Below, piece after piece: positions 16,140 through 24,572 of a DNA stretch of 64,000 nucleotides. The notes under the pieces are model-generated. The model saw nothing but the letters and a program-made list of their open reading frames with translations. It had not been told where the DNA came from and ran no database searches. The DNA comes from Phycisphaerales bacterium (GTDB lineage: Bacteria; Planctomycetota; Phycisphaerae; Phycisphaerales; UBA1924). The stretch's first letter is position 1; every line of letters starts with the position of its first letter. The DNA is taken from positions 1-64,000 of the forward strand of contig JAJDDJ010000001.1 in the NCBI GenBank assembly GCA_029260395.1. The letters are read 5' to 3'. Both the position numbers and the translations under genes were made by a program.

Positions 16140-18671
16140 ATGAGTCGCAAGGCACAGGACATTGCTGCACGCGCGATGCATCTCCTCGGGAGTGAGCGGA
16201 CCTCATTTATCGAGGAGTCGTGCGCGGGGGACTCTGATCTCCACACTTCCGTTGAGCGTCTCATCGCGCTTCAGGACTCTGTAACGATCGCGGGCGACGC
16301 GAGACGACCCTCCACGCCGGCGCCAGATCCGAACCAGCACGATGACGCTACGTGGATCGGCAGCTACCGCGTGATCGAGCGGCTCGGTGCTGGAGCAATG
16401 GGCGTCGTTTACCTTGCCGAACAGCAACGCCCACGACGACTTGTCGCTCTCAAGGTCATCCGGCCGGATGTGATCTCTGAGGACCTGATCCGTCGGTTTG
16501 AACTTGAGGCCGACGCCCTTGCTCGGCTCAAGCACCAGGGCATCGCCCAGGTTTATCAATCTGGAGTCGCTCGTCTTGAAGACGTGGACTGTCCGTATTT
16601 CGCGATGGAGCTTGTGAAGGGCGCATCGCTGGACCAGTACGCGAAGGACCTTGATCGGCAGGCGAAAGCACGTCTCCTTGTACTGGTATGCGAGGCTGTC
16701 GCCCATGCTCACCATCGAGGCATCGTCCATCGAGATCTCAAGCCTGCGAACATCCTCGTAGATGAGGACGGACGACCCAAGGTTCTCGATTTCGGAGTTG
16801 CTCGCGGCATCGACGCTGATGGCGACGATGAGCCCGCCGACCTTGCCGGCACGATCGCTTACATGAGCCCCGAGCAACTGAGCGTCGATCCCGACATCGA
16901 CATTCGCTCCGACGTCTTTGCCCTCGGCGTGATCATGTATGAGCTTTTCGCTGGCGAACGCCCGTACCGGGTTTCAGGCATGAGGCTTGAGGAAGCGAGA
17001 ACTGTAGTCTTCGATTCTCGTCCCAAAGCGCTCCGCGAGATCGACGACTCTCTCAAGGGCGACCTCAACGCGATCGCAGCGCGTGCCATCGCCTTCGACC
17101 GTGAGCAGCGATACGAGTCCGCAGGCGCACTGGCCGAGGACTTGCGGCGATGGCTCAACACGCGCCCGGTACTGGCACGCCAGCAGACCTCGGCCTACGT
17201 GCTTTCGCGGTACGCCCAAAGACACCGCGGCTTTGTGGCGGCGGTTGCCGCCGCAGGCCTGCTGCTGATAGCAGCAGTTGTGGGCACTTCCTGGCAAGCG
17301 GTCGAAGCAACGCGCGAGCGCACTCTCGCTCTCGAGGAAGCTGCCCGAGCTCAAGCTGTGAGTGACTTCCTCGTCAACATGCTTGCATCGGCCGACCCCG
17401 AGCGGGCTTTGGGTGTGGATCTCACAGTCCGCGATCTGCTCGATACTACAGCCGCATCCCTGGACTCGGACCTCGCGGACGAACCGATCGTCGAGATCGC
17501 GGTACAGCAGGCCATCGCGAACACGTACTTTGGCCTCGGCGAGCTCGAGAAAGCAGAGGTCCACGCACGAGCGGCAATCCAACTCGCTGACCAGCAGTTT
17601 GGCATGCTCGATGCACGCACGCTCGAGACTCGGCGTCTGCTCGCAACCGTTCTAGTCGAACGCGGTGAATACGCCGAGTCAGAGTCATTGATCCAGGAAG
17701 TTGTTGCCGGGTACGAGCGGATTGACCCGTTGGAGGCCGAGTTCGCGCGCAGCGACCTCGCCCGTATCAAGCATGAGTCTGGTTATCCGGAGGAAGCGCT
17801 GAGGATCTGGAGCCTCGTTCGTGAATCGATCACGGACAGACTCCCGCCCGATCACAAAAAGTCTCTGGTCGTGCTGCACAACTACGCTTCGGCACTTGCG
17901 GGGATGAGCCGGTTCGACGAAGCTGAGCCGCTTTTCCTTGAGGTGATCGAACGCCGCACTCGTGTTTACGGCCTTGACCATCCGCAGACTCTTGCCTCAC
18001 GGAACATGCTCGCGGGAGCAATCCAAAAACAGGGACGTGAGCGAGAGGCTGCGGACATGCTCCGCGATATCTACCAGGCTCGCCTTGCTGCCTTGGGGCC
18101 TGATCACTTCGCCACGCTTAACTCTATGGGGAGCCTCGCCGTTCCGTTGATTCGACTTGGCGAGTTCGAGGAGGCGGAGCGTCTGGTCCGTGCAACTCTT
18201 GCTGGCTTCCGTACCCGACTTGGCTCCGATCATCCCAAGACGCTCATTGTCATGGGCAATCTTGCGTACCTCCTCGAGGATCTTGGCAGGTTGGATGAAG
18301 CCGCAGATCTGTACCGGGAGACTATCGACGTTACGAAGCTCGCTTCTGGCTCACGGTCGCCCGACACATGGTCGCCCATGAACAACCTCGCCATGCTTCT
18401 TGAGAAGTCAGGCGACCACGTGGAGGCGCTCTTGCTCTATGAAGAGTTGCTTTCGATGTGCGATGAGGTGTTACCTGACGATCACGTTTACACAGCGCTC
18501 TTCAAGAACAACTACGCGGTAAGCCTCACGAGTGTCGGACGGCTTGATGAAGCATGGCGTGCGCTCGATGAGAGCCACCCGGTCATCGAGTCCGTATTCG
18601 GGCCGGACCATGCTCGCACAAAGACCAGCACCGAGCGCCGAGCCGAGCTTGACCGCCTCGGCGATTTCTAA
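16140..18671 (+). CDS. Membrane Ser/Thr protein kinase with C-terminal TPR repeats
   Basis: This is an 843-residue protein from the ATG at 16140. It starts with the short helical domain typical of planctomycete kinases (residues 1-50). A Hanks-type kinase domain follows with the glycine loop G83-AGAMGVVY, ATP lysine K105, catalytic H197-R-D199 (HRDLKPANI) and D217-FG. One membrane helix (about residues 360-385) precedes some ten tetratricopeptide-like units over residues 430-840. All catalytic residues are present. The TPRs probably bind partner proteins. It converges on the FHA/PP2C phosphatase gene with a 7-bp gap, suggesting opposing roles. Confidence 0.92.
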   Translation: MSRKAQDIAARAMHLLGSERTSFIEESCAGDSDLHTSVERLIALQDSVTIAGDARRPSTPAPDPNQHDDATWIGSYRVIERLGAGAMGVVYLAEQQRPRRLVALKVIRPDVISEDLIRRFELEADALARLKHQGIAQVYQSGVARLEDVDCPYFAMELVKGASLDQYAKDLDRQAKARLLVLVCEAVAHAHHRGIVHRDLKPANILVDEDGRPKVLDFGVARGIDADGDDEPADLAGTIAYMSPEQLSVDPDIDIRSDVFALGVIMYELFAGERPYRVSGMRLEEARTVVFDSRPKALREIDDSLKGDLNAIAARAIAFDREQRYESAGALAEDLRRWLNTRPVLARQQTSAYVLSRYAQRHRGFVAAVAAAGLLLIAAVVGTSWQAVEATRERTLALEEAARAQAVSDFLVNMLASADPERALGVDLTVRDLLDTTAASLDSDLADEPIVEIAVQQAIANTYFGLGELEKAEVHARAAIQLADQQFGMLDARTLETRRLLATVLVERGEYAESESLIQEVVAGYERIDPLEAEFARSDLARIKHESGYPEEALRIWSLVRESITDRLPPDHKKSLVVLHNYASALAGMSRFDEAEPLFLEVIERRTRVYGLDHPQTLASRNMLAGAIQKQGREREAADMLRDIYQARLAALGPDHFATLNSMGSLAVPLIRLGEFEEAERLVRATLAGFRTRLGSDHPKTLIVMGNLAYLLEDLGRLDEAADLYRETIDVTKLASGSRSPDTWSPMNNLAMLLEKSGDHVEALLLYEELLSMCDEVLPDDHVYTALFKNNYAVSLTSVGRLDEAWRALDESHPVIESVFGPDHARTKTSTERRAELDRLGDF

Positions 18672-18678
18672 TCCGAGA

Positions 18679-20295
18679 TCAACTGCCGAGATATTCGATC
18701 GAAGCCACCGTCGCGTCATCATCGACGCCCCTTTGCCCTGCCGCGGCCATCGCCTCAGTGATTACACGCTGCACATCGTTCTCGCACGAACTGGATTCTC
18801 GAACTGCTGTATACACCCCGTCTGCTCCGATCTCTCCGCCGCCTTGGCGCCGTTGTTCCGACACGCCGTCTGTGTATACGATCACACGATCGCCCTCTGC
18901 AAGCTCAATCCCTGTGACGCTGAACTCCGCTTCGGGAGTCACGCCGAGCGGCAAAGATGTCGCTTTATTCGCTGGTTCAATCGCGCCCGATGCCCGCACA
19001 ACAAACCAATGGCCGTGCCCCGCGTCCACCACGTCTAGTTTGCCGTCGGAGCGCAGCGATGCTGCCCATATCGAGACAAAAGAGCCGTCGGACGCGTGGC
19101 TGGCGACATACTCGTTGGTGTGTGCGATCGCTTCGGCGTGTGGCGTTCCAGCGCTGATCAGTGCATGGAGATGCGCGTGGACGAGCGCAATGAGCATCGC
19201 TGCCCCGATGCCGTGTCCTGTTGCATCACCAAATAGGACAACCGGCATGCCTGTGCGCGGTTCAATGAGATCGAATAGGTCGCCCGACACAAACATGCCT
19301 GCGACCGTCCGATGCGCGACTCGATAGGCCCCAACCGCGGTACTCTGGGCGGGAGCGAGCATCTCCCGCATCATCCGCGCCCGGTCCAGTTCTACATGCA
19401 TCGCGGCCTCGCGCCGGAGCAATTCCGCCCGTGCCATGTGAGCGAGGCACAGGGCGTACACCTGCGCGATGTCTTCGCAGAATGATGCAACATCCGTGAC
19501 CAGCGCTTCCGTATCACGCGCATCAAAGTACAGCGTTGACACCACGCGTCCGTCGAGGTGCACCGGCACGCACACCGCCGAATGGACCTTCATTTCTGCG
19601 ATCGACTGCCCGAACCCTCCGCCGATGCCAGCCCGCTCGCCGGAGAGTACAGCCGCCTCGCCTTTGAGCGCGTGCTCGACCAGTGAGCCAGGCACCTCAA
19701 AGGTCTTACCGTCTACCTCTACGATGCTTCCGGACAACTGCTCGCACGCCGCGATGACGCTCATCGCCCCCGTCTGGCTCGTGGGCTTGAGTACAGCGCC
19801 TCGTCGCAGACCCGTGCCCTCAAGCCCTGAACGCACAACCGCAATCGCCAAGTCTCGCTCAGTATCCGCGTGTACGAGCCGACCGATGCATGCCGACAAA
19901 GCCGATAGCCTTCGCGATGGCGCGCGTACCTGCAGCGCATGAGCGGTGGTGGTGAGCGCGATGGTCTGCTCTGGCTCTGCTTGGTCGCCCCCGGCGCGGA
20001 ACGTCCATGGACCGATGCCCAGCTCATCGCCAATCGACAACACAGCGGGCACGGATGCTTCAAGCCGGAGACCGTTTAAGAACGTCCCCGAAGTCGAGCC
20101 CTCGTCTGTGATCGTCCACCGACCGTCGCGCCAACGGACGGTCGCATGCTCACGGCTCACTGATTCATGCGGCAAGCAGTGTGTTGAACTCGGCTGTCGC
20201 CCGATCATCGCGTGATCGTCGCTGACCTCGAATCCTTCGCCCAACACAGAGTCGGGTGGTCCGTTGATCCTTCTCAGCCGCAACGCATCCTTCAT
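18679..20295 (-). CDS. FHA-GAF-PP2C (SpoIIE/RsbU-type) Ser/Thr phosphatase
   Basis: From the ATG at 20295 the product has 538 residues. An N-terminal FHA domain shows the phospho-Thr-binding residues GR (32-33), S47..H50 and N74-G. A GAF-like domain follows (about residues 130-290). The C-terminal PP2C/SpoIIE phosphatase domain has the metal-binding motifs SGDLFD, GDATGHGIGAAM, DAGHGH and YTDGVSEQ. Such proteins read a phosphorylated partner and dephosphorylate anti-sigma antagonists or kinase targets. The convergent kinase is a plausible partner, by position only. Upstream start codons add 19 residues without domain match. Confidence 0.88.
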   Translation of the reverse strand: MKDALRLRRINGPPDSVLGEGFEVSDDHAMIGRQPSSTHCLPHESVSREHATVRWRDGRWTITDEGSTSGTFLNGLRLEASVPAVLSIGDELGIGPWTFRAGGDQAEPEQTIALTTTAHALQVRAPSRRLSALSACIGRLVHADTERDLAIAVVRSGLEGTGLRRGAVLKPTSQTGAMSVIAACEQLSGSIVEVDGKTFEVPGSLVEHALKGEAAVLSGERAGIGGGFGQSIAEMKVHSAVCVPVHLDGRVVSTLYFDARDTEALVTDVASFCEDIAQVYALCLAHMARAELLRREAAMHVELDRARMMREMLAPAQSTAVGAYRVAHRTVAGMFVSGDLFDLIEPRTGMPVVLFGDATGHGIGAAMLIALVHAHLHALISAGTPHAEAIAHTNEYVASHASDGSFVSIWAASLRSDGKLDVVDAGHGHWFVVRASGAIEPANKATSLPLGVTPEAEFSVTGIELAEGDRVIVYTDGVSEQRRQGGGEIGADGVYTAVRESSSCENDVQRVITEAMAAAGQRGVDDDATVASIEYLGS

Positions 20296-20700
20296 CCCTT
20301 GAGGATACGCGCACAAGCAATTGCATGAGCCGCCGGAACGTGCTGCGGGCACGAATGGTGAACCATCGACGCTCTAGATGGCATAGATCGCGGTCTGACT
20401 GCCCGACAGCCTAGCCAGTTGGAGCACCCGCAAGTGGGCTAGCGAGGCTCGGACGGCACGCATCTCTTCCAGGGAACGCGTGGTGCCATCTGCCGCTTGA
20501 GACTTTCCATGAGCTGGTGGGCGTTACTGGGATGTCAACGGCCCCGAGGAGCTTGGTGAGGTGCGGCACGAAGGCATGGCAGTAGGTCGCGCCCGCGAGA
20601 GCCCGCACGCTAATGCCCACCGCTGCATCTCGTTCCGTAGCAGGGTCTCAGGAGTTGGAGTACCTCACATCTTGCTTGCTCCTCTTTTGCTCGGCCCGCT
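20296..20700. other. Intergenic region without recognised gene
   Basis: About 400 bp upstream of the phosphatase gene contain its promoter region. Only short open frames without family resemblance are present. Base composition is GC-rich like the neighbours. This stretch could hold decayed coding DNA, but I cannot assign it. Confidence 0.35.
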
Positions 20701-20913
20701 CTAACAGGCTTCGCCATGGTCGCACTTGTCATTCTGCCTCGACACCCCCACCATCTTCGTGGTGCCCGCTCGCACGGCCGCGGGCAGCGTCGGCCAGGCC
20801 TCGATCAGACGCTCCACCTCGGGGTCGCACGCCGGACTGCTTGTGACTGTGCGGGGGCCGTCGACCGCATTCTCACGAACTCCTGATCTATCAGTTCCTA
20901 TGGATTGCCCCAC
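20701..20913 (-). pseudogene. Possible remnant of a recombinase/integrase C-terminal tail
   Basis: About 70 codons on the minus strand include CDPEVERLIEAWPTLPAAVR, a motif I associate with the extreme C-terminal tails of planctomycete phage-type integrases. The catalytic domain is absent, so it is at best a remnant. It abuts tRNA-tail repeat D, as an integrase gene next to its attachment site would. The family link rests on memory of one short motif and is tentative. Confidence 0.35.
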
Positions 20914-20933
20914 TTAGCTGGGGGTCAGGAAGC

Positions 20934-20959
20934 CGGAAGCTCAAATCCTCTCACCCCGA
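20934..20959 (+). repeat. tRNA-tail repeat, copy D (short)
   Basis: GGAAG-CTCAAAT-CCTCT followed by CACCCCGA reads like the T-stem (four of five pairs), a seven-base T-loop, the acceptor 3' strand and the discriminator base of a tRNA(Pro)-like gene. Only this tail is kept. The 45 bp after it match the sequence after copy B, including the terminator stem. Confidence 0.6.
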
Positions 20960-20973
20960 TTCTGCAGGAGAAC

Positions 20974-21003
20974 AAGCCCTTCGGCGAGCTCGTCGGAGGG
21001 CTT
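20974..21003 (+). terminator. Hairpin terminator after repeat D
   Basis: A 13-bp stem with two G-T pairs (AAGCCCTTCGGCG and its partner) and an AGCT loop is followed by ACTCAATG. It is nearly identical to the terminator after repeat B. It also lies just beyond the 3' end of the minus-strand YHYH gene. Confidence 0.65.
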
Positions 21004-21099
21004 ACTCAATGCGTGACAGCGTACACATTGTCGCCATTCGAAGATTTCGTGCCCCGCCCGGTTTGCCATTCGGGTACATTCCTAGTTCACAGCGCAGGG

Positions 21100-22137
21100 T
21101 TACGGCGTATCAGTGTCCGGCTGCACGCGTCGGTTGCGGCGCTGCTCGTCTTGAGTTCCGTCGCGTGCACCGTCTCGCACTCTGTCGCGCTGGCCATTGC
21201 GTGGTCTGTTTCGGGGACCGTTGTGTCCGCGGATATCGAAGCTCGGGTCAGGCTCACCACGGAAAAAGCGAGGAACGAACGGGTAGTCGTTGCTCACGAC
21301 ATAGTAATAGGTTCCCATCGGGAACTCGGGTGTGGGTCCGGTGCGGCCGTTGAACTCGTCGAGTTCACCGGTGCCTTCGGCATACTCGAAGTCCTCGTCA
21401 TATGTTCCGTCGAATTGACCAGGCGGGGCGTCGTTCGGGCGGTCGCCTTCTTTGAGCTGATAGCTCGATTGCAGCAGCACGATCTCGCCCTCAGTGCTGT
21501 CGGCGTCTTTGTATCCGTACGGCCCGTAGATTGGGAAGCCGTCCGCCGCCCACCCGATCAGCGTCATGCGTTCTTTGTCGGTGACGAGTGGGACCGGAAC
21601 GCCGTGGTAGTGGTACGCACCGTTGGGCTGGACGTGTGCGTGGTTGGCGTCAAGGCCGAGGTTCCGACGATTTGGGTCCGCGGCTTCACGCCAGCCGGAG
21701 TTTGGGTCATCCTTCCAGAAGCCGGCGGTGTACGGGTCGAAGAGCACGCCGTTGATCGCGATGCCGAAGGGTTGGCGCTCGTAGGGGATGGGCTTGTCAG
21801 ACAATTTTGGCGTAATGGGCACGCGTAAGTGGTAGTCCTGAGCCACAATAGCATTCGGGTTGCCCGGGCCTGGGAAGCGGCCCGTGTTGTGGTCGGGCAA
21901 GCCGTTGGCTTCGATGTAGCGATAGCCCTGACGCATTTCAATCGTGGCGGTTGATTCGCCCGGCGGGGAAACGACTGCCGGACGCTTCGCGTTCGGCGGT
22001 GCCTCGTCCTGACCGGGATGGGCCACGCTTTGATCAGCGAACGCGGCCAGGCAGATGAGGATCATTCCGACACCGACGAGTTGACGGGGGAAGGTGTACA
22101 GATTGACGTTCAGCCGTGGTCTTGTTCCGATGTTCAT
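21100..22137 (-). CDS. Secreted YHYH-domain protein
   Basis: From the ATG at 22137 it has 345 residues with a signal peptide (hydrophobic core VGVGMILICLAAFADQSVA). The YHYH domain covers about residues 60-290, with GVLFDP, NAHVQPNGAYHYHG and GWAADGFPIYGPYGY. The C-terminus is a basic low-complexity tail with Arg/Asn/Asp repeats. YHYH proteins are exported proteins of unknown function. It is divergent from a thioredoxin-like gene across 299 bp, suggesting shared control. An upstream start at 22278 would add 47 residues before the signal peptide and is unlikely. Confidence 0.85.
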   Translation of the reverse strand: MNIGTRPRLNVNLYTFPRQLVGVGMILICLAAFADQSVAHPGQDEAPPNAKRPAVVSPPGESTATIEMRQGYRYIEANGLPDHNTGRFPGPGNPNAIVAQDYHLRVPITPKLSDKPIPYERQPFGIAINGVLFDPYTAGFWKDDPNSGWREAADPNRRNLGLDANHAHVQPNGAYHYHGVPVPLVTDKERMTLIGWAADGFPIYGPYGYKDADSTEGEIVLLQSSYQLKEGDRPNDAPPGQFDGTYDEDFEYAEGTGELDEFNGRTGPTPEFPMGTYYYVVSNDYPFVPRFFRGEPDPSFDIRGHNGPRNRPRNGQRDRVRDGARDGTQDEQRRNRRVQPDTDTP

Positions 22138-22436
22138 ACCACTCACAACGCGGCCGTGCGGCAGGGATTGCTGATCGATAGCTGAGTTTTGTTCTCGTCC
22201 CGCCTTCCCGGGCGCCATCGTCAACTTGCGAGAAAACTCGGTCTCCGGGCTGAAACGCGAAGTTGATCCTTGACGCACGGATCATCCCAGTGCGGAACTG
22301 GCTGAGCGCACAAGGGAACGAGTGACAGGCTCAATGCAGATCACTCCCGAATGACTTGGGGGCACGTGCAATGCCACGCGGCCTGACTCGTTCAGCACCG
22401 AGGCGCCCAGTTGGCACACGCGAAAAGGACTCTAGA

Positions 22437-23600
22437 ATGCAGCATCGACTCGTATCACTGCTCTGCCTCGTGATCATGGCATCCTCGGCTACAGCCCAGC
22501 AGCGTGAGGGCAGACGAGGCCCCCAGCAGCGGGGAGGCTCTGTTTCTGCCGAAGGCGTGCTCGACTCTGGTCGTTTGCCCGATCTGCAGGCATTCTCTGA
22601 CGACGGGGAACCTGTGGATCTGCGAGCGCTGGCCACCGGAGGCTATCTCGTCCTGAAATCGGGCTGCCTCACGTGCCCAAAGTTCCACGCGAGTTCGCGA
22701 GAGGTCGAAGCCGCGGCCGTGGACTACGCGCCGATGGGCGTCACGTTCTACTACTTCTATAAGAGCCTCCGGCATCCGGAACTCGGCGGATTTGTCGAAG
22801 CTCAGAATCTAGAGGAGCGTTTGCTGCACATCGCCGAGGCTCGTGTCAAGCTCGGTACCCGCGTGCCCTGGATCGCCGATTCGATGGATGACTCGGTCAG
22901 AATCGGCCTCCGCTCCGGCTCGAACTCCGTGTACCTCATCTCTCCCGAAGGCGAGATCGTGTATGCCGCCGGAGAGTATGACGCCGAGGCCTTTCGCAAG
23001 GCGCTGACCAAAGCGGTCGGTGAACCCGAGCAGCGCACGTCCGTCCAGGACCCGGACCTGCCTCGCCTGGAACGAAACCGTCAGATCAACGAGACCACCG
23101 ACGTCCGCGTCGAGCGCCCACTCGGGATGACGATTCTCGAGATTGAACCCGTTTCCCCTGAGGACACCTACTACGTCAAACTGCGAGCCGAAGCCGATCG
23201 AGAACTACTCCGCTCAGGGGCCGGAAAGCTGTTCATCGGGTTCTACCCAGATCCGATCCATGGCTCGAAGTGGAACAACCTGACGCCCCCCATGAAGTAT
23301 GTCCTCAGCGCACCCGATGGATCCACGGTGACTCCCGCCGAGGCTGTGGCGCATCAGGGCGAGGGCGATACGGACACCGAGCCTCGTCAGTTCATGATCG
23401 ATGTCTCGGACCTTGAGCCCGGAGCGACCATGAGGCTGGCCTTGCATTACTACGGGTGCACAGAAGAGTTTTGCAAACCCTTCACGCACGAGTACCTGAT
23501 TCGACTTATCGCGGAAGATCGGGCAGCGAGCACTTTTGGGTTCCGCGGAGGTGGGCGATCAGGTTCTCGCAGCAGGGGTGAAAGGCAGAGGGGAGATTGA
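22437..23600 (+). CDS. Exported thioredoxin-fold protein with a DsbD-alpha-like second domain
   Basis: From the ATG at 22437 it has 387 residues. A signal peptide ends near ATAQQ (residue 21). A redoxin/deiodinase-like domain (about residues 45-200) carries a CxxC pair in SGCLTCPKF (C77, C80). A beta-rich C-terminal domain (about 220-370) contains YYGCTEEFC (C341, C346), which resembles the redox pair of the DsbD N-terminal domain. A Gly/Arg-rich tail follows. It probably handles thiol-disulfide exchange outside the cytoplasm. Domain assignment is from motifs and the second domain is less certain. It is divergent from a YHYH gene. Confidence 0.75.
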   Translation: MQHRLVSLLCLVIMASSATAQQREGRRGPQQRGGSVSAEGVLDSGRLPDLQAFSDDGEPVDLRALATGGYLVLKSGCLTCPKFHASSREVEAAAVDYAPMGVTFYYFYKSLRHPELGGFVEAQNLEERLLHIAEARVKLGTRVPWIADSMDDSVRIGLRSGSNSVYLISPEGEIVYAAGEYDAEAFRKALTKAVGEPEQRTSVQDPDLPRLERNRQINETTDVRVERPLGMTILEIEPVSPEDTYYVKLRAEADRELLRSGAGKLFIGFYPDPIHGSKWNNLTPPMKYVLSAPDGSTVTPAEAVAHQGEGDTDTEPRQFMIDVSDLEPGATMRLALHYYGCTEEFCKPFTHEYLIRLIAEDRAASTFGFRGGGRSGSRSRGERQRGD

Positions 23601-23822
23601 GTAGTACAGGTCAACAGCGGCAAAAAGACAGGTCGCACTCTGTGCTCGAGGGCGTCCTCATGCGTAGCCCTCGACCCGAATAGAGCGCGTTTTCACTGGA
23701 GCATGTGAATCACGCTAAAGGCAAAGTTTGAGACGAGCTTGGGTGACCCCGTGGCCACGAACCTGCGTCGTCCGATTTCTGTTCGTCCGGAAGTACGGCT
23801 TCGGGCCGGTCTCGACGAGTTG

Positions 23823-23910
23823 GTTTCACCGTGAAAGCAGAATTCGCGTTTCTAGCCTCCAGTGGCAGATCTGGTCCGCAAAGAGTTCAAATGGTGTCCT
23901 GTCACCCCGA
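23823..23910 (+). repeat. tRNA-tail repeat, copy C
   Basis: It starts with TTTCACCGTGAAA and ends with GTTCAAATGGTGTCCTGTCA then CCCCGA. It aligns with copies A and B over about 88 bp. If the five bases GGTGT are removed, the end reads TTCAAAT-CCTGT-CACCCCGA, a normal tRNA T-loop and acceptor tail. A TTTTT run and a 6-bp hairpin (TGGACT..AGTCCA, 23915-23930) follow. Confidence 0.65.
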
Positions 23911-23965
23911 TTTTTGGACTATTGAGTCCACGCAGGATGCCATCGCGTTACGCCTTACCTCGCAA

Positions 23966-24563
23966 TTGATCCGCTTCACCGCAACGCTCTACCGGACGAA
24001 ATCAGCTCCGGGGTCGGAGCTAGTCACGTGGACCTCTCTGGCTCTACCCACGAAGGGCAGCGCGAAGCTCCCTGCGCGTGCCATGGTCTCGGCCGAAGGT
24101 ACCTTCGAGCGCCATCCCTTCCAAGCAACGCTGCAACCGGATGGCCAGACGGACACTGGTTGCAAGTGGCCAAGAAGCTGCGCGAAGAGGCGGTCGTAGC
24201 GGCGGGCGATGCTGCGACGTTGCAGCTCATGCCGATGACCACGGAGCCAGGGCCCGCTGTGCCGGCGGATCTAAGAAAGGCTCTCGCTGCTGCGCCGAAC
24301 GCCAGGTCGGTGTGGTTGGACATCACGCCTCTCGTACGCGAGACTGGATCCAATGGATCACCTCTGGCAAGCGAGCCGAGACCCGGCCCCTCCGCATCGG
24401 AAAGGCGTGCGACATGCTCGCCAAGGGCAAGCGGTGCCCCTGCTGCTTCGACCGGTCAGGGCTGCACGACAAGCGCCTCAGTTGTTCCAAACCCGATGAG
24501 GCCTATATCCGCCGGGGGACAACTTCGAGAATGCTGGCTGTACCGAACCTGGCGTTTGTCTAG
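23966..24563 (+). pseudogene. Frameshifted DUF1905/YdeI-family gene
   Basis: Three frames must be joined to read one family. The first gives a DUF1905 start (IRFTATLYRTK, then GTFERHPFQATLQPDG). From about 24145 a second frame gives GHWLQVAKKLREEA to ARSVWLDITPL. From about 24340 a third gives RDWIQWITSGKRAETR and DMLAKGKRCPCCFDRSG, the C-terminal YdeI/OmpD-associated signature. Two frameshifts therefore inactivate it unless they are sequencing errors. No ATG lies at the natural start. It begins about 35 bp after repeat C. Confidence 0.75.
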
Positions 24564-24572
24564 GCTTGGAGG

